64,000 bases of DNA from CAIYUC01 sp963682005 (lineage in GTDB: Bacteria > Bacteroidota > Bacteroidia > Bacteroidales > FEN-979). Made by a program: the position numbers and the translations under genes. Positions 43,646 to 52,611 of this stretch are shown piece after piece (within the stretch, counting starts at the first letter, position 1; the number at the start of each line of letters is the position of its first letter). The stretch covers positions 4,092,001 to 4,156,000 of the forward strand of contig OY820914.1 in the NCBI GenBank assembly GCA_963682005.1. The letters are read 5' to 3'. The notes under the pieces are model-generated. The model was given only the letters and a program-made list of their open reading frames with translations, was not told the origin of the DNA and did no database searches.

Positions 43646-45755
43646 AATAAATTCCGCTTCTCTTCCGGATGAACCATTCCGCCGAAATGAATGCGAGAAT
43701 GAGGAGAAAGACCCAAAAATTTCCTGCAAGGTCGGCAAATCTCTTCTGGGTATAGGCAATGGGCTTTATGTCCTCTCTCTTACTGATGAGTTCTGCTAAA
43801 TGCTGCATGTCTTTAGGATAGACCATTTCGCCTTCGTGAGCTTTTGCAATCCGGTAAAGGAGGTTATGATCCGCAGTCGTGTTCAGTAATTCCACATTAA
43901 GTTGCGTGACAATGAATTCACCTTTCTTCTGATAGAAGTTGTTTCCGACCTTTGCGGAAGCGGTATAGCCATAGGCTCCGGGAGGAAAAGTACCTGCATT
44001 CAGGAAATAGGCTTTATCTGATTTTCCGAAAGTATAAGGGTACTTTTTCCCCTGGTCATCAGTGATCGTAAGGTTTACATCCGGATCATTGATTAATTCG
44101 TAGCTTTCATTATAAAGTTCGGCTTCGATCTCAACAGGTTCATTCTCAAGAAATTTATTGTTGCATTTGACCCGGAAGAAACTTTTATCCGCTTTAACTG
44201 AAAGAAACTGCGCAATCTTGTTCAATAATTCATTGAACACGTCATGATTGCCCTTTTGGAGATAATCGGACAAACGCCATTTCCAAAGGTTCTCTCCGGC
44301 AATGATCCCGGTCTTCTTTCCGGTTGTCTGCAGAAAGAGTATCAAAGGAAGCCGGGATTGAACATTCCCAATTTTTTGGTAAAGTAAAACATCGGAAGCC
44401 GGGGAAAACTGGTAATTGCCATATGGTGTAAGCAAGGGAGGGAATTCACTGATTACATCCAGGAGATTCCGATCCATTGTAAACAATGCAAAGGCGTCGT
44501 TCCACTGCGGAACCGACTCAATACAGGTCTGTTTCGCAGCAGTAATTTCCAGCCCGGTCTTCAGGTTATTGAACCCGTTGATGTCCGTCTGGCTACCAAG
44601 GCAAAAAAGCAATGAAGTATTTGAAGCCAGCAGTTTTCCAAGGTTTGGGAAGCCAGCTACTGATGGCAGTTGGTAAAGGATGACAAGATCGTATTTTTCG
44701 GGTGGCTGGTTGAATTCGTCCACCTTCATTTGCTCCACATCGAATTTCAATGAACTTTCAAGAGCGCTTCGTAATGCGGCAACATCCGGATGTGGTGCCT
44801 GGTAAAGAATAACAATCTTCTGACGTGTTTCGGAAACTTCAATAAAAATATCCTGGATATTGTTCACCTTACTTACTTCGCCACTTACCGGTGAAACTGA
44901 AATTGTATACCGGTGGATACCCTTTTCCTTTGCATCAAGGAAAAGGTTTACCTTCTGAAGAGACATTTCAGACGGGAAAAATAGTTTTTTCGTAAAAAGT
45001 ACCTGGTCCCCCTTTCTGACCGTCAGATCTGAAGATGAACCTTCACATTTATCAGCACGGACGTTAATCTCCACCGGAAATTTATCGCCTACGTAGACTG
45101 TCCGGTTATAGTTGACTTTCTGGATACTGATATCCCGGTTCGTGATGGTATCGCCCAGGGGTATCGTATAAACAGGGCATTTCAGAACATTGGCTGCATA
45201 GAAAGGATTGGCACCTTTGTTATAGATCCCGTCGGATGCGATGATAACGGCACCGATATTCCGGTTCGAGAACCTGGAGTTGATCTCATCGATCAGTTCT
45301 GAGATATCCGTTTCCCTTTCCCTGAAATCGGTTTTGATTGATGTGGTCAGTTTCTCCCCAAATGAGTATGATGCTACTTCGAATTTCTTTCTCAGCTCTT
45401 TCTCAAGAGATGAAATCTGAGCAGGGTAATCCGTTCTCATATAAACAGAGTCTTTTCCTGAAATGACAGATGAAGAATTATCCTGGGCAATAACAATGAC
45501 GGGCTTTTCAACGGTTTCAACCGTCCGTTTTACAAGTGGGGAAAGAAGAAGAAAAGAGATTATCGTAATGCTCAGGAATCTGAATATGGCCATGATCCAG
45601 GTTAACCTTGGGTCAAGATCATCCTTTTTCGTATGGTAATATAGAAGAAATGATCCTCCGGCACCCAGTATCAGGCAAAACAGGAAGAACCATAAGGGGT
45701 ATTCAATATTTATACTCAAGACAGATCTGATTTCTAAGTATGTAAACCGCCGCAA
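43644..45755 (-). CDS. vWA-domain membrane protein (Bat-like)
   Basis: A protein of up to 703 residues. Two N-terminal membrane segments (about 17-40 and 53-74) are followed by a von Willebrand A domain with a MIDAS-like DNSSSV (about 93-98) and ASDGIYNKG (about 173). Further beta-sandwich regions follow, and a final membrane segment (FWVFLLILAFISAEWFI) sits near the C-terminus. It resembles the large BatA/BatB-type or glutamine-amidotransferase-like membrane proteins of Bacteroidetes, of uncertain function. Start: the ATG at 45755 overlaps fabG by 22 bp; a TTG at 45719 (LSINIEYPLWFF) would remove the overlap. Confidence 0.82.
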   Translation of the reverse strand: MRRFTYLEIRSVLSINIEYPLWFFLFCLILGAGGSFLLYYHTKKDDLDPRLTWIMAIFRFLSITIISFLLLSPLVKRTVETVEKPVIVIAQDNSSSVISGKDSVYMRTDYPAQISSLEKELRKKFEVASYSFGEKLTTSIKTDFRERETDISELIDEINSRFSNRNIGAVIIASDGIYNKGANPFYAANVLKCPVYTIPLGDTITNRDISIQKVNYNRTVYVGDKFPVEINVRADKCEGSSSDLTVRKGDQVLFTKKLFFPSEMSLQKVNLFLDAKEKGIHRYTISVSPVSGEVSKVNNIQDIFIEVSETRQKIVILYQAPHPDVAALRSALESSLKFDVEQMKVDEFNQPPEKYDLVILYQLPSVAGFPNLGKLLASNTSLLFCLGSQTDINGFNNLKTGLEITAAKQTCIESVPQWNDAFALFTMDRNLLDVISEFPPLLTPYGNYQFSPASDVLLYQKIGNVQSRLPLILFLQTTGKKTGIIAGENLWKWRLSDYLQKGNHDVFNELLNKIAQFLSVKADKSFFRVKCNNKFLENEPVEIEAELYNESYELINDPDVNLTITDDQGKKYPYTFGKSDKAYFLNAGTFPPGAYGYTASAKVGNNFYQKKGEFIVTQLNVELLNTTADHNLLYRIAKAHEGEMVYPKDMQHLAELISKREDIKPIAYTQKRFADLAGNFWVFLLILAFISAEWFIRKRSGIY

Positions 45756-46480
45756 ACACTGATTACCTGCCCATTCACGTAGGATGACAGGTCAGAGGCA
45801 AGGAAGAGAGCGACGTTTGCAACATCCTCAGGCGTACCGGGCCGTTTCATGGGGACATCGTTTGTCCATGTCTCCCTGACCTCTTTGGACAACCTGGACG
45901 TCATTTCGGTATCGATAAATCCCGGGGCAATGGCATTGCACCGAATGTTCCTGGAACCCAGTTCCTGGGCCACTGATTTGGTAAATCCGATGATTCCCGC
46001 CTTTGATGCAGCATAGTTCGATTGTCCGCCGTTCCCTTCTATTCCCACGATTGAGCTCATATTTATGATAACGCCAAAACGCTGCTTTATCATATCCCTC
46101 TGGATGGCTTTTGTCAGATTAAATATCGATTTCAGGTTAACGTTGATCACGAGATCCCAATCCATCTCCGACATTCGGAGCAGCAACATATCCCGTGTTA
46201 TTCCTGCATTATTTACAAGGATATCGATCCTGCCAAAATCACTCAGCACATCTGTCACCAGTTTATCGCTGTCGGAAAATGAGCTGGCGTCTGACGCATA
46301 TCCTATGGCTTTTATTCCATAGGAAGTGAGCTCTTTTTCAAGGCTTAAAGCATCATCATTGTATGCCAGGTCAGAGAAAGCGATGTTTGCACCCTGTTGG
46401 GCAAATTTGATGGCAATGCCTTTTCCGATCCCTTTATTCGCTCCGGTGATCAGTGCAGTTTTTCCTTCAAGTAGTTTCAT
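45734..46480 (-). CDS. fabG: 3-oxoacyl-[acyl-carrier-protein] reductase
   Basis: A 248-residue short-chain dehydrogenase with the dinucleotide motif TGANKGIGKG (12-21), NNAG (90-93), and the catalytic triad Ser143, Tyr156 and Lys160 at exactly the FabG spacing. It reduces 3-oxoacyl-ACP in fatty acid synthesis. It ends in CGGLHT, with FabG-like VNGQVISVCGG. Some SDRs of other function look alike, but length and motifs favour FabG. A good -7 box lies about 23 bp upstream, and the vWA gene overlaps its end. Confidence 0.92.
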   Translation of the reverse strand: MKLLEGKTALITGANKGIGKGIAIKFAQQGANIAFSDLAYNDDALSLEKELTSYGIKAIGYASDASSFSDSDKLVTDVLSDFGRIDILVNNAGITRDMLLLRMSEMDWDLVINVNLKSIFNLTKAIQRDMIKQRFGVIINMSSIVGIEGNGGQSNYAASKAGIIGFTKSVAQELGSRNIRCNAIAPGFIDTEMTSRLSKEVRETWTNDVPMKRPGTPEDVANVALFLASDLSSYVNGQVISVCGGLHT

Positions 46481-46502
46481 TAAACATGATTTAAAATTTC
46501 AT

Positions 46503-46510
46503 CAAAGATA
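46503..46510 (-). promoter_or_regulatory. Candidate -7 box of fabG
   Basis: TATCTTTG on the minus strand, 22 bp before the ATG at 46480. It directly follows the terminator hairpins of the upstream cytochrome gene. Confidence 0.5.
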
Positions 46511-46528
46511 GGAACTTTTCAAAAACAA

Positions 46529-46560
46529 GAGTGACCGGATCTAAGAATCTCCGGTCACTC
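46529..46560 (-). terminator. Terminator hairpin 2 after the cytochrome gene
   Basis: A perfect 11-bp stem, GAGTGACCGGA (46529-46539) with TCCGGTCACTC (46550-46560), 10-nt loop, followed on the minus strand by a T-rich stretch (TTGTTTTTG). Confidence 0.75.
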
Positions 46561-46564
46561 TTCG

Positions 46565-46586
46565 GTTTCCGATCACCATCGGAAAC
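46565..46586 (-). terminator. Terminator hairpin 1 after the cytochrome gene
   Basis: A perfect 9-bp stem, GTTTCCGAT (46565-46573) with ATCGGAAAC (46578-46586), and a CACC loop. It lies 18 bp past the cytochrome stop codon and 4 bp before hairpin 2, giving a tandem arrangement. Confidence 0.6.
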
Positions 46587-46604
46587 AATTATCCTTATAA
46601 CAAT

Positions 46605-48062
46605 CTATTTAACGACAATAACCTTCCGCAACTGTTTATGTCCATTCATTTCGAGCGCGCATAGGTAAGTCCCGGATTGAAGTTTTGTTGCATAAGTTTC
46701 AACCTTGTATTCACCCGGACTCATATAACGGTCTAGAATACTCTCAACAAGTTTCCCGTCCATATTGTAAAGTGAAAGGGTGACCTGGCCGCTTGTACTT
46801 ATATTGAAAGGAATATTAGTGAGGTATGAGAATGGATTCGGGTAATTGGGAAGAAGTTCATCCCGGGATGGTATGGTTTGGGTCAGTGGATTTATTCCTA
46901 CGGTGATTCCGTGCGGACCCGGAGCACTTGGGGTATATCCGTGACACACGTCACATTTTCTTAATGTTCCTCTGAAACCTTGCAACGTAATATTCTGAAG
47001 GTTATCATTTGGCAGTGTTGTGGGGAAAATTGCATGCGGCGATCCATGACATGTGCTGCACATAAGGTTTCCATGTCCTTTTGAAAATTTGAACAACTTT
47101 CCGGGTTCCTCAGCGAAGATGGGTCCATGGCACATTACATCGCCGCAGGATGGTTCCTCCATCCATGGGATCCTGCCCATTTGTACTGAATGGCCCACAT
47201 TTGCCACATTTCCATGGCAGTTTGTGCACCAGAAACCCGCGGTATGCATTGTATCCCTAAAACACTGGGCGTTTGGCCCCGGGTGGCATTTATAGCAGTC
47301 AGTTGTAATGAACTCACCATGTTTTGAATGGATGGCCTGTGAAAATTTGGGTGCTTCACCATTTCCTGTTGTTCCCAATATCGGATCTGCATGGCAACCG
47401 GCGCAATATATAGGACGGTCATTGATATTGAATCCTGTAACATCTTCATGGGCTTGTAAAATTGCCATTTCGCTCGTATGACATCCCGCACTCACGCAGT
47501 TGATTTCATTCGAGACCGGGATCACACTTTGTGTTGTAGCCAATAACTGTGAACTTGAATTATAGGCCTTGATAAGGGTAAGCTGATAAGGATTTTCGTT
47601 TACCAGATCGTCATCGGTGAATGGAGTGATGGGAATACCCTGCACATGAAAGAAATTATTCGAATCGGCCATTGTCCCTGTAAGCCCATAGCCCGTCAGA
47701 CCAACATTCGGGGGAAGGTTCACTCCGAAAATATGGAATGCATAGGTCCAAAAATCAGTTTTACCAACTGAATAGGTGTTTCCGGGAATTTCATAAGTAA
47801 CTGAAATTCCGCTTGTGGGCCCCATGACCTGTGGAGGAGTTGTAGATGTTCCCCGAAGGATAACATGTGCAGTATGGTTATTATAAGGAGGTAAAATGCA
47901 CAAATTTGCAAAAATTTTATTGGAGCAATGCATTCCCAGCTCGTTCCATGCTATCAATATGTACGTATCGGTGGTAGGGGCTGCCACTTCTTTTGGTGAA
48001 GATGCCATGAAGATCAAGGCTACCAAAAGAGTGACCGGAAAAAAAGTAATCATTTTTTTCAT
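46605..48062 (-). CDS. Multiheme c-type cytochrome with T9SS sorting domain
   Basis: A 485-residue secreted protein. After a signal peptide (about 1-27) comes a domain opening ILIAWNELGMHCSNK (35-49), a block I associate with cytochrome-linked exported proteins. Residues 189-374 carry seven candidate heme sites: CxxCH at 220-224, 256-260, 279-283, 335-339 and 370-374, and CX4CH at 189-195 and 306-312. Extra histidines (such as HSKHG, HTAG, SKGHG) could be distal ligands. The C-terminus is a T9SS sorting domain (LLPNYPNPFSYLTNIPF ... SGTYLCALEMNG ... RKVIVVK). Export to the surface with several hemes suggests electron exchange outside the cell. Confidence 0.88.
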   Translation of the reverse strand: MKKMITFFPVTLLVALIFMASSPKEVAAPTTDTYILIAWNELGMHCSNKIFANLCILPPYNNHTAHVILRGTSTTPPQVMGPTSGISVTYEIPGNTYSVGKTDFWTYAFHIFGVNLPPNVGLTGYGLTGTMADSNNFFHVQGIPITPFTDDDLVNENPYQLTLIKAYNSSSQLLATTQSVIPVSNEINCVSAGCHTSEMAILQAHEDVTGFNINDRPIYCAGCHADPILGTTGNGEAPKFSQAIHSKHGEFITTDCYKCHPGPNAQCFRDTMHTAGFWCTNCHGNVANVGHSVQMGRIPWMEEPSCGDVMCHGPIFAEEPGKLFKFSKGHGNLMCSTCHGSPHAIFPTTLPNDNLQNITLQGFRGTLRKCDVCHGYTPSAPGPHGITVGINPLTQTIPSRDELLPNYPNPFSYLTNIPFNISTSGQVTLSLYNMDGKLVESILDRYMSPGEYKVETYATKLQSGTYLCALEMNGHKQLRKVIVVK

Positions 48063-48160
48063 AGGCTGTGATTTTTAAGGTACAACAATACAAAATCAGA
48101 AATATATCTGTTACTTCACGTACAAAATCACTATGCTCGAAATCCGGCAAATCCTGATCA

Positions 48161-48168
48161 CAAAGATA
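48161..48168 (-). promoter_or_regulatory. Candidate -7 box of the multiheme cytochrome gene
   Basis: TATCTTTG on the minus strand, about 98 bp before the ATG at 48062, so the leader would be unusually long for this window (about 90 nt). Confidence 0.45.
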
Positions 48169-48193
48169 AAAAACGGGATATCTCAAATCAATG

Positions 48194-48225
48194 GTAATAA
48201 TACCTGATTGCACAGGTATTATTAC
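48194..48225. terminator. Perfect 13-bp hairpin after the glycogen cluster
   Basis: GTAATAATACCTG (48194-48206) pairs with CAGGTATTATTAC (48213-48225) around a 6-nt loop. It lies 50 bp past the stop of the synthase-phosphorylase gene on the minus strand. No strong T run follows, so it may be a weak terminator, an mRNA 3'-end stabiliser or an operator for the cytochrome gene. Confidence 0.5.
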
Positions 48226-48274
48226 TGTTTGGGAAAGAATGCGGGAGTAGAGGAGAAGTGCAGGTCGCTCTGCA

Positions 48275-51200
48275 TCAAATCCATTTTACAAGATTGAAAT
48301 CCTGCCTGTGCGGCAATAACGGATTCTTCGGGAAGATCCTGAAGGTATAATTGTAAACCCCCGGAAGATCGATGGGTATTTCACATGCAAAGGTCACATG
48401 GTGTTTTTCGGTTGCTACCAAATCCATTTCGTGGATCTGGGTAGGTTCCGAAATCTCATCATTTTCCTTGACCCCAAACAGAATTTCGACGCCCACATCG
48501 TTCGGGGAAAGCTCATTCATATCGAGAACGATCTCAGCATTCAATGTTTCGCCAAGGTTCAGGGGTTTCAGTGTTGAATCGGGAATATTCATGGAAACGA
48601 CTTCGATGCTTTCCCAGCCGCGAAGGACGCTTCGTTTCCAGGAGGCCAGGTGCCTGGCCAGTTCAAAGTTCTTTTCATTCATCTGCCTCGACCTGGCGAT
48701 GAGTTTTGTATAGAACCTGTCGATGTAATCATCCAGTTGCCTTTTCATGGTATAATGCGGAGCAATCCCCGAAATGGTGTTCTTGATATAGGAAATCCAA
48801 CGAACGGGGATCTTCCGGGAATTCACATCATAAAAGAGCGGGACGATCTCCTCCTCTAACACAGTATAGATCGTTTCAGCATCAAGTTCATCCTGGATTG
48901 TTGGACTGGTGTACGTCGGGGTTTCAGGCAGAGCCCATCCGGCGTTCGGCTGATAACCTTCGGCCCACCAGCCGTCGAGAACGCTGAAATTCACGACACC
49001 ATTCATCACAGCCTTTTCGCCGCTTGTACCGGATGCTTCCATGGTTCTTGCAGGGGTATTCAACCAGATATCCACACCCTGGATCAGGTATTTGGCAAGT
49101 TCAATATCGTAATTCTCCACAAAGAACATCTTCCCCAGGAATTCAGGTTTCTTCGACATTTCATAGATCTGCTTGATCAGGTCCTGCCCCGCACCATCAT
49201 TTGGATGGGCTTTTCCGGCAAAAATAAAGATAACAGGGTTCTTTTCATTGTTCACGATCTTAGCAAGCCTGTCGGGATTGCTGAAGAGAAGGTGCGCCCG
49301 CTTATAGGTGGCAAAACGACGTGCAAATCCAATGGTGAGGGCATTATTCGGAATTGACTCCCTGATCTTGAAGATGAGTTTGGGGTTTTCATTCCTTCGG
49401 GTCATCTCCTCGTAAAGCCGGTCCTGCAAGTACTCTCTCAGTCGATACTTCATCCTGCTGCGGATCTTCCAGATGGATTCTTCATCTACATTCTGGATTG
49501 CATTCCAGTAGGTTTGGTTGGACTGATCTTCAAGGAAACCTTTTCCGAATTTCTCCGAGTAGAGTTTCTTCCATTCCGGCGCGGTCCACGTTGGGAAATG
49601 CACGCCATTTGTAACATAACCGATATGAAGTTCATCCGGATAGTAGCCAGAATAAAGCCTGCTGAACATCTGGCGGGTAACATCCCTGTGGATTTTGCTC
49701 ACCGCATTTATCTCCTGGGAAAGCTTGGCGGCCAATACGCTCATTGAGAACTTTTCAAGTGGATCATTATCAACCATCCGGCCCAGGTTCATGAATTGCT
49801 CCCATTTGATATTAAGCCGCTCCGGGTAATGCGAAAGATACTTTCTCAGGAGATCTTCGCTGAATGTATCATGACCGGCAGGAACAGGAGTGTGTGTGGT
49901 AAACAGGGTCGATGACCTGACCACTTCCTTTGCCTGTGGAAAGGTGAGGTGCTTGTCTTCAATAAGATTCCTGAGACGTTCGATCCCGATAAATGCAGAA
50001 TGTCCTTCATTGCTGTGATAAATATCGGGATCAATGTTAAGCAGGTTCAGCAGCCTGATCCCTCCTATTCCGAGCAGTACTTCCTGGCGAAGCCGGTTCT
50101 CTGAGTCTCCTCCGTAAAGCTGGTGTGTTATCACCCTGTCCTGCTCAATATTCTCTTCAATGTCGGTGTCAAGCAGGTATAAAGGAACCCTTCCGACAGC
50201 ACATTTCCAAATCTTTGCATACATGGTCCTTCCAGGCAGGGCAAATGTGATCTTCAGCCAGTTGTTCTCCTCATCCCTTACAGGAATGATCGGCAGATGC
50301 GCAAACTTCTGGGGAGTATAGGTTGCGATCTGTTCACCGGTGATTGATATCCGCTGCTGAAAATACCCATACCTGTAAAGAAGTCCAACCCCTACGATAT
50401 TGAAATTTGAATCACTGGCTTCTTTCAGGTAATCACCTGCCAGCATGCCAAGGCCTCCTGAATAGATCTTGATCGTATCATGCAACCCGAATTCCATGCT
50501 GAAATAGGCAACGGTCTCCTTGGGTTTATCCGAGGTTTTTGCCATGTAACTGTCAAACTGGGCAGTAACTTCTTTCAGTTTGTCAAGAAATGCCTTATTG
50601 ATGCTCAGTTTCTGGAGGTCCTTATAGGTCAGTGATTCGATCAGGGAAATGGGATTGAACCGGTGATGGTACCAGCTTTCAGGATTGATCATCCTGAAAA
50701 GATCCGAGCCTTCCTGGTTCCAGGTCCACCAAAGGTTTTTCGACAACCGCAGAAGATCTTCAAGGTTTCCGGGAATGCTCTGCTGTACCAGTACCTTTTT
50801 CCATTCGGGCTTTGTTTCGATCACTCCTTTATATGAAACGGCCTGAACCTGGGGTTGTTTGTTTTTAAACAGATCTGTCCGGGTATTTACCCTGTCCAAT
50901 GCAATTGTATAGGCATGATAATAATGAACGATCAGGTTTTTCCACAATGCTGAACGTGATACTTCCCACGCGTGGGATCTGAGTTTCAGGATATCCCTTT
51001 CCGATTTCTTCGAATCATCATGAATGGTCTTCACGATCTCATCGATGACGGCTGCATCATTTGTATCATCCCTGTTAATAACGGTAACGCAATCTTTGCC
51101 GGCCATATTCAGTGATTTCACCCATAACCCAAAGCCTGCCAATGAAGTGGTGATGGTGGGTATGTGAAAAGCCAGGCTTTCCAATGGAGTATATCCCCAG

Positions 51201-52525
51201 GGTTCATAATAGGAAGGGAATACGGATCCGTCGAAACCTATAAGAAAATCGTAATAGCTCAGGTTGAAGATCCCGTCGGAACCATTAAGGTAAGCCGGGA
51301 CGAACACTACCATTACCTTGTCTTCAGGACGATTAAAAAGGTTGTTCTGCCTGATCCTCCGGAGGATCGGGTCATTTTCAGGCTCATGAAGGCCATGGGT
51401 CAGGTACTCACCGGTTACCGGTGTGGTAAAATTCTTTTTCTCAATCCGTGCGAGCAGGTCCTGCCTCGGACCAGTCTGGTAAGCCGGGATACTGATGAAT
51501 GCAATGATATCACGTTCAAGACCGGGATCCTTGTTAAGGTTGCCAAGTGCATCGATAAAGAGGTCTATCCCTTTATTCTTAAATTCGTAACGACCACTGT
51601 TTATGATCAGTATACTGTTTCGCTTCAAGGGATGGTTCATAAGTCCCTCGGCTACTTCAAACAATTTCTTCTGGGCTTCTGACCGTTTCTGGAAATATTC
51701 ATCCTTTTCCGGGACAAAAGTATCTTCAAAACCATTCGGGGTGATGAGGTTCACTTCTTTTCCAAGAAACTGGATGCATTCATTGTTTGTGATCTGGCTT
51801 ACCGTGGTGAAACTATCAGCTTCAACGGCTGAAAGCTTCTCCAGCGACTGCTTTGCCATGAGCCCGAATTGCTTGGCAATCCGGTCACCGTCGTAGGATT
51901 TCAATTCGCTGTATAATGGAAGTCCGTTTCCCGCAATGCTTCGTCCAACTGCAGTTGCATGGGTGGTAAACACTGTACCTACCTGTGGAACCTTGCTTTT
52001 CAGATATAGAATACCTGCACCGGTCATCCATTCATGGAACTGGGCAATGATCTTATCCGTATGGGTAAGGTTGAAATTGTAGAAACTCTCAATTAGTTTC
52101 CCAGCTGCATATCCGAAAAGGGCAGGCTCAATGTAATCCCAGCCGCCCGAAATTGAATCCAGCTTATAGGTTTCCCATAACCATGCAAAGACCTTGTCCT
52201 TATCTGAAAAATACGGTGTAAAATCGATCAGGATCACGACCGGCCTTGAAACAATATTCCATCGTCCGATCTTGATCCGGAAGCCCTCTTCCTCCGCTTT
52301 CTGTCTCCAGGCTTTATAGAGGAATTTATCCTCCAGGAATTCAGGGTTCTGATGCGTTTCTTTCCAGACATCCGGTCCGATCAGGATGTAATTATCTTCA
52401 TAGTCGTTGACAACCGTATGGGCCTTGGTTGAAATTACCGTGTAAATCCCGCCAACTTTATTGCAAACTTCCCAACTTGTTTCAAATATATAATCAGGTT
52501 TATACTGAACATTTTCTTTTACCAT
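48275..52525 (-). CDS. Glycogen synthase - alpha-glucan phosphorylase fusion
   Basis: A 1416-residue two-enzyme protein. Residues 1 to about 570 are a glycogen/starch synthase of the eukaryote-like GT3 type (IFETSWEVCNKVGGIYTV at 13-30; FPSYYEPWGYTPLESLAF near 437). From about 580 to 1320 it is a GT35 alpha-glucan phosphorylase (LLRLSKNLWWTWN; FSMEFGLHD; IYSGGLGMLAGDYLKEASD). The PLP lysine is Lys1171 in EASGTSGEKAVMNG. A C-terminal beta domain of about 90 residues follows. The fusion couples chain extension and phosphorolysis in one polypeptide. It is the last gene of a four-gene glycogen cluster. The frame is open throughout, with no sign of a frameshift. Confidence 0.92.
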   Translation of the reverse strand: MVKENVQYKPDYIFETSWEVCNKVGGIYTVISTKAHTVVNDYEDNYILIGPDVWKETHQNPEFLEDKFLYKAWRQKAEEEGFRIKIGRWNIVSRPVVILIDFTPYFSDKDKVFAWLWETYKLDSISGGWDYIEPALFGYAAGKLIESFYNFNLTHTDKIIAQFHEWMTGAGILYLKSKVPQVGTVFTTHATAVGRSIAGNGLPLYSELKSYDGDRIAKQFGLMAKQSLEKLSAVEADSFTTVSQITNNECIQFLGKEVNLITPNGFEDTFVPEKDEYFQKRSEAQKKLFEVAEGLMNHPLKRNSILIINSGRYEFKNKGIDLFIDALGNLNKDPGLERDIIAFISIPAYQTGPRQDLLARIEKKNFTTPVTGEYLTHGLHEPENDPILRRIRQNNLFNRPEDKVMVVFVPAYLNGSDGIFNLSYYDFLIGFDGSVFPSYYEPWGYTPLESLAFHIPTITTSLAGFGLWVKSLNMAGKDCVTVINRDDTNDAAVIDEIVKTIHDDSKKSERDILKLRSHAWEVSRSALWKNLIVHYYHAYTIALDRVNTRTDLFKNKQPQVQAVSYKGVIETKPEWKKVLVQQSIPGNLEDLLRLSKNLWWTWNQEGSDLFRMINPESWYHHRFNPISLIESLTYKDLQKLSINKAFLDKLKEVTAQFDSYMAKTSDKPKETVAYFSMEFGLHDTIKIYSGGLGMLAGDYLKEASDSNFNIVGVGLLYRYGYFQQRISITGEQIATYTPQKFAHLPIIPVRDEENNWLKITFALPGRTMYAKIWKCAVGRVPLYLLDTDIEENIEQDRVITHQLYGGDSENRLRQEVLLGIGGIRLLNLLNIDPDIYHSNEGHSAFIGIERLRNLIEDKHLTFPQAKEVVRSSTLFTTHTPVPAGHDTFSEDLLRKYLSHYPERLNIKWEQFMNLGRMVDNDPLEKFSMSVLAAKLSQEINAVSKIHRDVTRQMFSRLYSGYYPDELHIGYVTNGVHFPTWTAPEWKKLYSEKFGKGFLEDQSNQTYWNAIQNVDEESIWKIRSRMKYRLREYLQDRLYEEMTRRNENPKLIFKIRESIPNNALTIGFARRFATYKRAHLLFSNPDRLAKIVNNEKNPVIFIFAGKAHPNDGAGQDLIKQIYEMSKKPEFLGKMFFVENYDIELAKYLIQGVDIWLNTPARTMEASGTSGEKAVMNGVVNFSVLDGWWAEGYQPNAGWALPETPTYTSPTIQDELDAETIYTVLEEEIVPLFYDVNSRKIPVRWISYIKNTISGIAPHYTMKRQLDDYIDRFYTKLIARSRQMNEKNFELARHLASWKRSVLRGWESIEVVSMNIPDSTLKPLNLGETLNAEIVLDMNELSPNDVGVEILFGVKENDEISEPTQIHEMDLVATEKHHVTFACEIPIDLPGVYNYTFRIFPKNPLLPHRQDFNLVKWI

Positions 52526-52611
52526 AATAATTCTTACAATTTTGATTTACTCCAACTTCAATCTTCTTTCTGATTTCAACAATTCCTTAATTTACCCGTC
52601 CGAAAGCATGG

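Noticed and set aside
51164..51682. 172-codon plus-strand frame opposite the synthase-phosphorylase gene
   Set aside because: Lies wholly within an intact coding region and shows no start signal or domain.
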